Assembly: GCA_014529385.2 (NCBI GenBank)
Contig: CM043960.1
Span: forward strand, 25,898,396-25,962,395
Source of the DNA: Adiantum capillus-veneris
Lineage: Eukaryota > Streptophyta > Polypodiopsida > Polypodiales > Pteridaceae
Direction of reading: 5' to 3'
DNA length: 64,000 nt
The notes below the pieces were generated by a model. The model made no database searches and was not told the origin of the DNA. It saw only the letters and a list, made by a program, of their open reading frames with translations. Made by a program: the position numbers and the translations under genes. Position 1 is the stretch's first letter; every line of letters starts with the position of its first letter. Shown piece by piece: positions 22,926 through 34,862 of the stretch.

Positions 22926-22927
<2 letters not shown>

Positions 22928-22973
<46 letters not shown>
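22928..22973 (+). repeat. (CT)n microsatellite at start of RING gene intron 1
   Basis: A CT run of about 45 bases directly follows the donor site of exon 1 in element B. Read inward from each end, both subterminal regions of B carry CT runs (the other is 34621-34706 on the minus strand). Confidence 0.9.
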
Positions 22974-22977
<4 letters not shown>

Positions 22978-24769
22978 TCAATGAGGGGGCCACATTTGGA
23001 AGTTGTAAATCGAGCAAATCATGACACATTTCTCCAGCATGCCCCGACTACTAATCTGTTAGTGAATTCTCTCACGCATGAGAAAATTGTGTTGGTAAGC
23101 ATATGCTGCAATCAACAATCTACTGCTTGTTTTTGCAGTAGCCTCTGGCTGCAATCTAGTTGTGGATTCTCTCACACTAATCAGGTGCTTGTGCATTGCC
23201 TTAGGCATTCAAGGTGCATGCTTAGATGATTTCATCTAAGGAGAGCCCGCGCAATTGCCTGTGTATAAATTACTTGACAGCCCTATTCTAGTGGGGTTTT
23301 GTAAGGTTTTAATCTTATAATCCTGTGTGATGTGCAGACCGATGGAAAGATCCCAAGCTGAACATCCCACTGCAGGAAAAGTTTTGTGAAACAGCAGAAG
23401 AGTTTAATGTTGTCCATGGCCTCTCCAAGGACGGTGACAACCCTAGATTGGTGAAGTGGGAGCAGATTACAGATTTAGAGTGGTTCAGTGTATTCAGAGA
23501 GGCAAAGGATTGCAACAAATATTGCTTCAAATGCAGTATCATTCGTGGCGACATGTATGACCAAGTACTTCAGTTGCACTACAGGGTGTACCAGAAGCCC
23601 CCCACCAACATGGAAATTAATTCGGCTTTTGCGAAGGGTTTTGTAAAACAATTCAGTCCAATGGCAATTGCAAGTGGCTCAATCATGCAATTCAATTGGG
23701 CTGAGTTTGCTGTCCAGCATTTGCAGGACCTTCAAGAAAAAGGATACTACAATGCCCATGTTGAAAAGTGGAGGGTGCATAATACCCACCCCTCAAGTCA
23801 AAAAACAGAGGAGGGCTCTATAGAAACAAAGGACAATTGCGATGGCCAAGTAGCTCCAAACGTTGTTTCTGCTTGCCAGGGCAACACCCCTGTCTATTAA
23901 CGGCTCTCACAAAGTGACAGCAACCATGTCATATTTCGGGCTCTTTGATTTGCAGCACATCATGAGTGCAAATGACCATCTCAGAAATCAACTGTGCGGG
24001 TCAGGATCTTGAAGCTGCGAGGGTTCTAAAAGCAAGCCATGATACGGTCAGCCCTGTAGTACTTGCTATGAGACATAAATTTCATGATGCTGAGAATGAA
24101 TTGCGGTGTTTAGGCCTCAATGACAGTGTGGATGCAAGGAGAGAAATAGAGCTCAAGGTAAATATTGAGACACTGAAGGAGAAATTGGATGGTTTGGGGT
24201 TTCCTTACAGTGAGGACACCCCCACTGCTGTTGATATTGACATAACATGTCTTCATGTAAGTGTCGATGGTTTTTGTGATTGAACCTTATGTTTTGAATA
24301 TGTGCACAACTATCTTATGTACTTACCATGCCTCTGTTTTGATTGGTTTGTAGATTATGTGGAGGTGCAGGAAGTGAAAGTGCATGCCTGCGATAGTCAA
24401 TTGCAGCTGCTCATGTAGATAAGTAGGATGATACAAGGCTCCATCATCCCCACTGCCCTATGCAAGATAGCTATGGACATTTTTACAAAGTGTATAGGAG
24501 GGGAACGCGATGGGACAACAAGCAACGTGTGTACTGGCTATGGTCTGCCACTAGAAGTACACAAAATTAGTGCAATGGTCAAAATGCCATGTGAGCATAC
24601 CTATCACCTAATTTTCTTTGTTGCTGCATGCTCCCTGGGGACCGAATGTAGAGCTTCCACCTGCCAGCAGAGGATACCAGATGAATGGTGTGGCAAGGTC
24701 ATAGGGCAAGGACCTCCAATCACACAGAGTTCTGGTAAGATAATGTTAAGGAACAGTTATCCAGCCTTG

Positions 24770-26510
24770 ATTCCTACACTAGCCCTGTGTATGCTAGTTA
24801 GCATAGAAGGTATGCTAGTTAGCTTAGTGGGTATGGTGTCTAGCATATTGTGTATGGTAGTTGTCAAACCTAGTTATGCTAGTTAGCATAGAAGGTATGC
24901 TAGTTAGCACTGATGGTATGCTAGTTAGCATATAAGGTATGCTAGTTAGCTTAGTGGGTATGGTCTCTAGCATATTATGTATGGTAGTTGTCAAACCTAG
25001 TTATGCTAGTAAGCATACTATGAGATATAGCTAGCATACATTGTCATGGTGGTAAGCATACTGTGTATGCTAGTTAGCACAAATAGTTATCCTAGCTAAC
25101 ATATTGTGAATACTAGTTGGCCTTTTTTGTGTGCTAGTTAGTATACTGTGTATGCTAATAAGCATACCTTCTATGCTAGTTAACAAAATATGCATTCTAA
25201 CTAGCATAGAGAGTTTCCCAATTAGACACAAAGTATGCTAATTAGCATACCCTGTATGCTAGTTACCATTGTGAATACTATTTGGCATTATTTGTATGCT
25301 AGTTAGCATACTGTGTATCCTAATAAGCATACCACCTATGCTAGTTAACAAACTATGCATGCTAACTAGCATAGAGAGTTTCCCAATTAGACACAAAGTA
25401 TGCTAATTAGCATACCCTGTGTGCTAATACAGGGTATGCAAATTAGCACACACAGTGTGCTAACTAAAATACAGGGTATGCTAATTAGCACACCCTATAT
25501 ATGCTAATTAGCATATATAATATGTTAATTAGCATACTTTTTATGCTAATTAGAATACTGTATGATGGCTAGCATGCAAGTATGCTAATTAGGAAAAGGT
25601 ATGCTAATCAACATGCATAAGCATACCTTTTCTTATAGTTATCATACTTGCATGCTAGTCATCATACACAATGTTCTAATTAGCATAAAAAGTATGCTAA
25701 TTAGCATATTTTATATGCTAATTAGCATACCTTGTTAGCTAGTTAGCACACATGGCTAAACACAATGTTCTAATTAGCATAGAAAGTATGCTAATTAGCA
25801 TACCTCTTATGCTAATTAGAACATTTAGTATGATGGCTAGCATGCAAGTATGATAACTATAAAAAAAGGTATGATAATTAGCATACTCTGTATGCTAGCT
25901 AGCATTTGGTGCATGCTAACAAGCATTCAAAGTTTAGTTAGCATACCTTCTTTGCTAGCTAGCAAAATGTGTATGCTTGTTATCATACCTCTATGCTAGT
26001 TAGCATACATTTTGAGCTAGCTAGCATAATTTGTATTATAGTTAGCATACCTTTTTGATAGTTATCGTAATGTGTATTTTAGTTAGCATGCACAATATGC
26101 TAACGAACAAAAATGGTATGCTAATTAGCAGAGCTGTTATGTTTATTAGCATAACTTACCCTCTAGTTAGCATACCATCTATGCTAGCATACATTGTACG
26201 TTAATTAGCATACCATTTATGCTAATTAACATATAATGTATGCTAATTAGCACACTATCAAACATAAGCATACCATTAACATACACACAATTTTGCCTAT
26301 TAACATTTTATATATGCTAATTAGCATACATTCTCTGCTAGTTAGCATACACACTATATTCACACTTCCTTGTTAGCATATTTTGTATGCTAGTTAGCAT
26401 ACTAATCATGGTTAGCACACTTTGTATACTAGTTAGCATAGACAATATGAATGTCTACAGGATATAGATGCCTACCATACATGGAATGCTACTTGTCACA
26501 TTATGCATAC
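24770..26510. repeat. Palindrome array in RING gene intron (element B)
   Basis: About 1.7 kb of TATGCTA(A/G)TTAGCATA and variants, in dozens of copies with spacers of 5-30 bp. Many are perfect 16-nt palindromes, and one at 25496-25519 is a perfect 24-nt palindrome. The position corresponds to the late intron of the gene, between the RING-like and acidic exons. Confidence 0.92.
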
Positions 26511-27229
26511 AAGCAATCATAATGGTATCGATGAAAATTGACGGGTGAATGGAATAGACACGTATCAATGATGCAGGATATGAACCTGACAAGAAATCTG
26601 TCAATTAAAGGAAACAAGAGAAGCTCTGTAATGATGAATCTGATGAGCTGGATAGACAGCAAGAAAGGGCATATGTAATGCGACAGCGCACGAGGTTGCT
26701 GCAGATGGTAAAGGAACAGATGGTGATGATGATGAAGATTTTATCATGATTACTCATCCCAAACCCAAGCCCCCTACAAATGATCAAACAAGCGTCTCCG
26801 AGGAAACAGTTAGGAGTGTGCAGGAGGAAGGTAGGAGTGCTCAAGAGGAAGGTTTCAGTACTGACAGTGGGTTGACTGCACAAGACGCCGGTGATGACAG
26901 CCCCCTACAAGGTTTTGTAAACAAAGTGAAATTAAAGAGAAAAGGTGGCTTGGAACAGATTCTGGAAGAACCTGGTGATGAGAAATGTGCTACCCCTCCG
27001 AGCACCCTGGATGACATAAACGACCACACCAGAGGTGAAAAGAAAGCAAGAAATTATGTTGAATCTGTTCCCTATTGTGTCCAAGTTATGTAGTGTTAGC
27101 AAGCTCCACACCCTATGGCATGTATCTCTCTAGATATTTGTAATGGAAAAACTCTTTTCAATATTATTTTACTGTGCAACAGTTCACTAGTTTTTGCTTG
27201 TTCTTTATTATGTCTTTATTCGATACCAT

Positions 27230-28400
27230 TTCTGTGTCACATGGCAAGAGAAATTGCAGCTAGTTGCCCTGCATGATTTGAATTATGCCATTGCATGCAA
27301 AACCATACAAAAACGGCGTATTGCCAAGGCTAGACAACTACAAAAAGAAAAAGCCGAGATTGAGAAGTGCATGGCTAGCTATCTTAAACGCTTAACAAAA
27401 ATAAATGAGTACTTCAGTTATGTTCATCCCTCGGGGGAAGTTATTTATCCTGAGTGGTATGCATTGCTAGACCCAATATGCTGCCAAAGCCATTGCCAGA
27501 CGAGGGGCGCACTTTGGTTCTTGATTTAAATGGCCTGCTTGTTCAAGTTGTAGAGCCAATGCATGGTGACATTCCCCCTAAACATGCAGGGGAAATGATA
27601 GTGTACAATGTGCAAGATAGGAGGTTGGTATTTTGTCGTAAAGACAGCCACAAATTTTTGGATTGGTGCCTCCGTTTTTCCCATGTGTATATATGGAGCA
27701 CCAACATGGCACCTAAATTGAATGCAATATTAGAAATAGTATTCAAAGAGCAGCGGGATAAGCCGAGAGGTGTTTTTACACAGGGTCATTGTACTGGCCA
27801 GCCTTGGCAGATATATAATAAGCCTATATTCTTGAAGGATTTGAGATTTTTTTGGAAGAACTGCAACTTTGGGCCACAAAACAGTCTAATTATTGATGAT
27901 AGTATGTACAAAGTGTGCTAGAACCCTGAAGGAAGCTGGCTTGGCTTGTTACTCCAAAGATAGAGGACTAGACCAAAGAACAGCCGACAAAACTTCCTGA
28001 TAGATACTTTGAGCAGTTGGTTGTTCCTATGGCTGTAATCAGAGGATCGTGCAACGTATACAGCTGAAAATGCATTTGATACTGCCCCATATTTTTTTTC
28101 ACATCAAGTGATCAGGAAGCTAGAATAAAAAATGCATCGGCATACAGTAGCCCAGCGTAATGAATCCATGCGTAGGAGACAAAGGGAGGCTGATGAAGAA
28201 GCTGAAAGACATAAGAGAGAGAGGCTACAGAGGGAAAAATTAGAGAAACAGTAGGAAAGAGAGTTGCAAGAACCAAAAGCTCAGCAAGAAGAAGAATTCC
28301 ATTGAGACCCAAAAGCTTAGCAAACAAAGAAGCAAATGGACAGTGGTCAAAAGCGAGTGTACAAGCGCGCTAAACCACGATCTTATCCAAAGTAGGAGGC
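27230..28400 (+). pseudogene. FCP1/NIF-like HAD phosphatase-domain gene of element B
   Basis: An N-terminal basic helix region (KTIQKRRIAKARQLQKEKAE, 27300-27420) leads to LVLDLNGLLVQV with nucleophile Asp at 27523-27525 and Asn at the usual second Asp. Then come LDWCLRFSHVYIWST (motif II side), KPIFLKDLRFFW and LIIDDSMYK (motif III). The frame changes between the helix region and the phosphatase domain around 27450-27490. A TAG at 27919-27921 cuts the conserved YKxxxNP continuation. A charged coiled-coil tail (28140-28390), with further stops, ends in a basic KRAKPRSYPK. The DLNG form is typical of a plant FCP1-like subgroup. Catalytic activity is doubtful. Confidence 0.72.
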
Positions 28401-28589
28401 TCTCTGCAGTTTTGTAACATTATGAGGGAAATTTGTAAATTTCCTTTCCAATGTTTGTAACTATTCCCACTGTCTCTTCAGATAGTAATGATCAGATCCT
28501 GTACTATTCTTGTTTTGAAGACAATACTATGTTTACTATTGGCGTCTTGAAAACACTGAATTTGTATACATTCTCGTTGGAAATCAGCA

Positions 28590-29410
28590 AAGGTATGCTA
28601 ATTAGCATAACGTTTATGCTAGTTAGCAGATTGTTTATGCTAACACAACAAAAATAGTATGCTAATTAGCATACTCAAAGTAGCTAATTAGTTAGAATAC
28701 ATTCTAATTAGCATACTGAGCATTTTTATTTGTGCTAACTTCCACTCACAACATACCATAGTATGCTAATTAGCATACACAGTATATAGAAACTGCCATG
28801 TTTTCTCCTTGAAACCAGCAACGATATGCTAATCAACATACTGTCTATGCCAACTGGCATAAACAATATGCTAATTAGCATTCCTCAAATTAACATACTG
28901 TGGATTTTTGTTTTTGCTAACTTCCACTCACAACATAGTATGCTAATTAGCATACATAGTATATAGAAATCTGCCATCCCTTCTTGAAACCAGCATACAA
29001 TATGCTAATTAGCATACATGAAATTCTTATTGGCATACACAGTATACAGAGAGATGTTATCTCTTCTCCTTGAAACCAACAAACCTATGCTAATTAGCAT
29101 ACCCATAGAATGCGAATTCCACTCACAACATAGTATACTAATCAGCATACACAGTATACAGAAAGCTGCCATCTCTTCTCCTTGAAAACCAACAAAGTTA
29201 TGCTAATTAGCATATTGTTTATGCTCACTAGCACATATAAGTTTATGCTAATCAGCATAAACATTATGCTAATTAGCATTAGCATACACAGTATACAAGA
29301 AGCTGCCATCTCTTCTCCTTGAAAACCAGCAAAAGGTATGCTAATTAGAAAAATTTTGTATGCTAACTAGCATTAACAGTATGCTAATTAGCATACCATT
29401 TATTCTAATT
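28590..29410. repeat. Palindrome array with higher-order units between FCP1-like and transposase genes (element B)
   Basis: TATGCTAATTAGCATA palindromes are embedded in a longer unit containing CTCCTTGAAA(A)CCAGCAA, CCACTCACAACATAGTATG and ACACAGTATA(T/C)A. The unit recurs at about 28805, 28980, 29065, 29175 and 29310. It occupies the same slot as the 2080-2690 array in element A. Confidence 0.9.
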
Positions 29411-29599
29411 AGCATACCCACAGAACACAATGAGACAGGTTGTACAAATGATCTCTCTTAAACTGAGACCCCTCTACGATAGACACCAAAGCCATGTATA
29501 CACAAAGCACACAAGAGACACAAGATACCCAAGTTTTTGATAAAACTGCATTATATCCGAGCAAGAAGTATATTGAAGATGCAGCGATTACAACTTAAA

Positions 29600-32500
29600 A
29601 TCTGAAGGGCATGCTATTATAGATTGCTTCATAGCTTTCTAGGTTGATTGTGTACACCTACCGTCTCCTTGGGATGTGCTCCATGGGTATTTTGATACAT
29701 CGTACCAAATGTGAAAGTACGTGAACGATGGGCTGCTTGTGGTCTAGCTTGAAGGTGTATGCATCCAATTGCTTGTGGTCTAGCTTTCCAATTGCTTGCA
29801 ATACAGACCTTGCACAACATATGAGCCTCTATCAATTGCATTTCCCCACTCATTGAGGTACCCCTTCTCCACCTTCTCCTTTGCTGCAACACACTTGACC
29901 AGGTAGAAATTCACATCCTCGACGTTGGTTGAAGCATCTGGATTTACAACAAATGTGTCGCCAGCACATAGAGCGCTACTCAACACATCATGATGACCTT
30001 CGTAGGTGAAGTCATCGTAGGTGGTTGCTTCATCTTCCGAATCTGACACAGCCTCATCAAGTAATGGCAGTAGAGTATGATGATCCCAAGGCTGCACATG
30101 AGATTTATTGATGCAACGATTCCATCTTCCGTGCATGCATGCATCACAAAAGCATGCCAAGGCTCTTGTTGCAAGGGCAATTGGATCCCTAGGGTTGTGG
30201 CCACAAAAAGCATGCAGAAAGCGAGTTTTGCCATAGTGGCACAATTACACTTCACCTCCCTGTTCACTTCCCCCTCTTTAACCTCCCAGAACACACGGGC
30301 ACATTCCCTTTCTTTTGAAGGATAGTGTGAAGGTGCTCCCTACGATGACAGGCTGGCTTGGCAAAAATCAATCACATCAACTGCACACCGCAAAATAGCT
30401 CCATTAGGTTTTAGTTGTTCATGGGTCAAGGTTCTTTTCATGCTCTCCCTCTTCTGCACCATCATGCTCTCCCTTACCGTGCCCTGATCCAAAGAAGAAC
30501 CAGCTCATCCCCATCTCTGTGAGTCCACCATATCTTGCAACGAAGTAAAAAGGCCTGGCTCCCTTGAACTGTGAGGCCGCACCATCAGACCACACCCAAT
30601 GTTGCTTAGGAGTGACACCCTCTTGTTGTGACCAGTCACGGTGTAGCATGAAGCGGTGTTGCATGAACAATGTGTCATGCACCTTGTCATCTGATATGAA
30701 GAAGTGGATGGTTTCTCCCCTGCCCTGCGGTAGTATGTTATGTGTACAAAAGTGGTTACTTGACTAGAGTGCCAATGCATTGACTGAATCTCATTTTGTT
30801 CCTTGATAGCATAATTCTCTGCAAAATCAACAACTGACACGCCGACATCGTCCGAAAACCGAAGAAGGCAATCCTTGAATTGTTTTCCTTGCCATCGAGC
30901 CACATAGTTATGAGTGATAAAGAGCTCCAACTTGGTCTTCAAGAGTTGAAGAAACTCCTAGCACTACATTTCTTTGTGCAAAAGATCTTTTCTTTTGTTA
31001 CTATTTCCATGATTGTCTTGAGCTTGTACATATGCAAATACTTTCACATTAATACTATTACCTGGCTTTGCTGTCTCCAAGCAGCATAATTCCAACGTAT
31101 TCACTCCACATGTCAAACACTCTCCCATCAGGCATTCCCTTCTATGGAAAACTGCATCTGCTGGCTTTACACAGAGAACAGACTCCCACATATGTGTGAC
31201 ACCTTTGAAAGTGTGATGTGAAGCCAAGAAACCCTTGCTGATGTTCTCACCTGGGGCACAGATACTGCATATACAGTCACAACCTGCTCTATGCATCCCA
31301 AAAGCACGAGATCGCATGTGGTTCACTGTGTCCTTCAAAAAAGACATCTGCACATGGTATTCGCAACAACATGTGTATCTGTCCTTCAGCCGCCTACAAA
31401 AGAATGGCTTCAACATCTCAAACATTCTCGTGCCAATCTTGAAATCTGGATGTTTTTCCTTGAATCTATGAAAGAGCTCAACCTGCAACATCCAAATGAT
31501 GAGGATCAGTATTAAGATTGCTAACTAGGACATCCAACAATTTCTTCTAAAAAAATCATAGTGACAATCAACATCCTAATGTACATGCAACAACGTATGT
31601 TAACTAGCATAAAGAGTGCTAGCTAGCATATATCTTGTGTTTACTAGGTAGATCTGTATGCTAGGTAGAGCACAAGGCATGCTAACTAGCACATACCATA
31701 TGCTAACTAGCATACTCATTAGGACACCCATCATGCTATTGAGCATGGTAGGTGTTAACTAGCATAGACCATATGCTAACTAGCATACTCATTAGGACAC
31801 CCATCATGCTGTTGAGCATAGTAGGTGTTAACTAGCAGAAATTATGTTAATTAGCATACATCTTGTGCTGACTAGCTAGCTTTGTATGCTAGGTAGAACA
31901 CAAGGCATGCTAGCTAGCATACTCCATATGCTACCTAGCATACCTAGCCCAGCTGCTAGTTCTAACTAACATACCCAGCCCAGCTGCTAGTTCTAATTAG
32001 CATACTCCATATTATAACTAACATACCAGGTATGTTAATTAGCATACATATTGTGTTAACCAACTAGCTCTGTATGCTATTAAGGACCCAATGCATGCTA
32101 ACTAGCATAGTCCATATGCTAACTACCAAAGTCCATATGCTAGCTATCATACTCAATATGCTAACTAATATACGCATTAGGACACCTATCATGCTATCGA
32201 GCATACTAGGTGCTAACTAGCATAAGTGATGTTAATTAACATACATCTTGTGCTGACTAGCTAACTTTATATGCTAGGTAGAACACAAGGCATGCTAACT
32301 AGCATACTCCTTATGCCAACAAGCATACTCCATATGCCTACTAGCATATGCATACATCTTGTGCTGACTAGCTAACTTTATATGCTAGGTAGAACACAAG
32401 GCATGCTAACTAGCATACTCCTTATGCCAACAAGCATACTCCATATGCCTACTAGCATATCCAGCCCAGTTGTATGCTAGGTAGAACACAAGGCATGCTA

Positions 32501-34212
32501 GCTAGAATACTCCATATGCTAACTAGCATACCCAGCCCAGCTGCTAATTCTAAATAGCATACTCCATATTCTAACTAGCATACTAGGTATGTTAACTAGC
32601 ATACCAGGTATGTTAATTAGCATACATATTGTGTTAACCAACTAGCTCTTTATGTTATTTAGGACCCAAGGCATGCTAACTAGCAGAGTCCATATGCTAA
32701 CTAGCAGATTCCATATGCTAACTAGCATAGTCCATATGCTAACTACCAAAGTCCATATGCTAGCTATCATACTCACTATGCTAACTAGTATACGCATTAG
32801 GACACCCATCATGCTATCGAGCATACTAGGTGCTAACTAGCATAAATGATGTTAATTAGCATACATCTTGTGCTGACTAGCTAACTTTATATGCTAGGTA
32901 GAACACAAGGCATGCTAACTAGCATACTCCTTATGCCAACGAGCATACTCCATATGCTTACTAGCATACCCAGCCCAACTGCTAGTTATAGCTAACCAGC
33001 ATAACCCTTGTCTTAAATAGCATACCCATCATGCTAGTGAGCATACTAGGTGTTAACTAGCATAAGTGGTGTTAACTTGCATACCTTTTGTGTTGACCAA
33101 CTAACTCTGTATTCTATTTAGAAATGAAGGGCTGCTAACTAGCATACTCCGTATGCTACCTAGAAAACTCCATATGCTAGCTAGCATAATCACTTTCTAT
33201 TAGACAACGTACTTATCATGCAATTGAGCATACTAGGTATGTAACTAGCATACTAGGTTTGTTAACTAGCATACCAGGTATGTTAATTAGCATACATATT
33301 GTGTTAACCAACTAGCTTTGTATGCTATTTAGAACCCAAGACATGCTAACTATCATACTCCATATGCTAACTTGCATAGTCAATATGCTAACCAACACAG
33401 TCCATATGCTAACTAGCAAAAGTCTACATATCAGTATGCTATTGATTAGCATATACAAGCTACTAAGCACTAGAGATGCAATGCATAAAATGCATAAGTT
33501 ATGGTACAAGTATTTGATTGATCACCTCAGGCTCATCTAGGAGGTGCACTGGGTGTTCTATGTACCTGTTCCTCCCCATCCTCTTTCGAAAAATATCCTT
33601 CTTGTTCGGTGAAATGCGAGTCTCCACTTTCCAAAATGTGTAGACCGATTCCTTAATTTCATATGTGATAGGGATATGACGGTGTTGCTTGTGGCATGCA
33701 ACCAATGAAAACAATTGATCATCAACATCGGGCGTCGCCTGTCGTCATTTCGCCTTGTGCAAGGTGCGACGATTGACATTTAGGACCCTAGCAATTTTTG
33801 CAATAGGCATGTTTTCCTTTGAATTCAACATCATCTACAATGCTGCATTCTTCAAAAACAACTCCTCATTAGAACCTGGCTTCTTGACGGTAGCCAGTGT
33901 GCTGCAGACATTGAAGACAATTGCGGTCTGTACAGCAGCCTCCTCCTGGAAAGACTCATCATGGATCGCCTGAACATGTGGATGCTGAGCAACAAGATTT
34001 CAGATTTCCCACTTTGCTTCTGTACTAAAACCTTCTGTCCTAATCTTGAAATCTCTCACAATCTCGGAGGAGATTTTCTTTTTCTCCTCATCGTTGAGGG
34101 CATGATGTTGTCGCTCAACTTTCATTTGTTTCTGCTCCCGTCGTTTCCTCTTTCTTACTCTCTCATATTCCCTGATTACAGAAAGAGCTGGATCTTGGGA
34201 GTTGTAATTCAT
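29600..34212 (-). pseudogene. DDE/RNase-H-like transposase gene of element B
   Basis: The minus-strand 5' exon (34212 to about 33510) has a basic N-terminus (RKRKRREQKQ), a helix-turn-helix-like segment (MPIAKIARVLNVNRRTLHKAK, near 33800) and VSPNKK-type/ENPVHL-like sequence (ISPNKKDIFRKRM, EHPVHLL). An intron full of palindromes follows, then a 3' exon from 31482. That exon shows TCCCEYHVQM, DFAENY, QNEIQSMHW, VWSDGAASQFK, GHGKGEHDGA, CFCDAC and FYLVKC in the same order as element A. Stops, a frameshift near 30725, a local duplication after GEHDGA near 30460 and a repeat in the C-terminus show decay. The probable last residues lie near 29610. Confidence 0.68.
31570..33450. repeat. Palindrome array in transposase intron (element B)
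   Basis: About 1.9 kb of TATGCTAACTAGCATA-like palindromes and larger duplicated blocks. One example is a unit of about 110 bp containing CTTGTGCTGACTAGCTAAC and GGTAGAACACAAGGCATG, near 32242, 32350 and 32865. The CTAACTAG spacer variant predominates here, whereas CTAATTAG predominates near 25500 and 28600. Confidence 0.92.
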
Positions 34213-34618
34213 TGCCTGTAGTGTCTCTCTTCTGCTTTTTCCTGAGAACTATAGACGTGCATAATATGTTACTTACTTAAAATCACTTAAATGTATAGCT
34301 GTCAACAGTTGATGTTGTAATACAGACATACTATGAACAAATGCCCTCACAAAACTAAAGATCTGACCAGAAAAACCAAAGACTTCATTTGGAGTGGGTG
34401 GGCTACACAGAAGATTTGCTTACCATCAGATTACAGTACGGCTCCATTTCCAGCATGGAGCTAGTGGCAATAATGTTGGCTGCTGGTTCTCCATTTTTGT
34501 AGATCTGTGTCAGAACGAGAGAAAGAGCTCAGCTTTGACAACTAATCTCTTAGGCAGGATTCCCGGTGCAAGGAACGAACGAGAGAGACAGAGCAAGACT
34601 CAACAAACCACCTGCTAG

Positions 34619-34620
<2 letters not shown>

Positions 34621-34706
<86 letters not shown>
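34621..34706 (-). repeat. (GA)n microsatellite upstream of transposase gene (element B)
   Basis: A GA run of about 85 bases lies about 400 bp upstream of the first transposase ATG and about 170 bp from the right end of element B. On the transcribed strand it is CT-rich, as plant promoter or 5' leader microsatellites often are. Open frames in it encode only Ser-Leu repeats. Confidence 0.9.
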
Positions 34707-34709
<3 letters not shown>

Positions 34710-34862
34710 CCCCACGTCGTCTTCAGTAACTGAAAACAGAAGCACATGAGGAGGGAAAATAATTTTTATGGAACATTTGAAATTCAAAGAACTTGCCCAT
34801 CCGGTTTTAGTATATGCTAACAAGCACAAGTAACTAGCACTGTCTGGGACAACATATTCAGT

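Larger units (their letters stand above)
22628..27093 (+). pseudogene. RING-type gene of element B (gene 1), degenerate
   Basis: Probable exons are 22628-22925 (basic N-terminus), 23338 to about 23886, about 23956-24256, 24354-24734 and 26577-27093. Exon 1 ends in phase 1 at a GT and exon 2 opens after GTGCAG, exactly as in element A. Exon 2 shares WFSVFR, LHYRVYQKPP and NSAFAKGF with A. The fourth piece matches the RING exon of A (GLPLE, CEHTYH), but several zinc ligands are lost (for example CTGY in place of CVAC), and an in-frame stop lies near 24416. The last exon is acidic (GDDDEDF). An extra break at 23886-23955 is not present in A. Confidence 0.6.

Noticed and set aside
24770..26510. 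CRISPR-like appearance of short repeats with spacers
   Set aside because: Repeats are variable palindromes with irregular, very short spacers, in a plant-type intron with no cas genes.
27230..28400. Reading the FCP1-like gene of B as an ordinary host gene
   Set aside because: Same neighbours and orientation as in element A, palindrome arrays on both sides, plus a frame change and a stop in the domain.
32642..33540. Open frames with repeating SIWTLLVS-like or MLTSxVHML-like units
   Set aside because: Direct translation of the TATGCTAACTAGCATA array; no codon-level conservation beyond the DNA repeat.
34542..34829. Minus-strand frames with long Ser-Leu runs
   Set aside because: Translation of the GA microsatellite.
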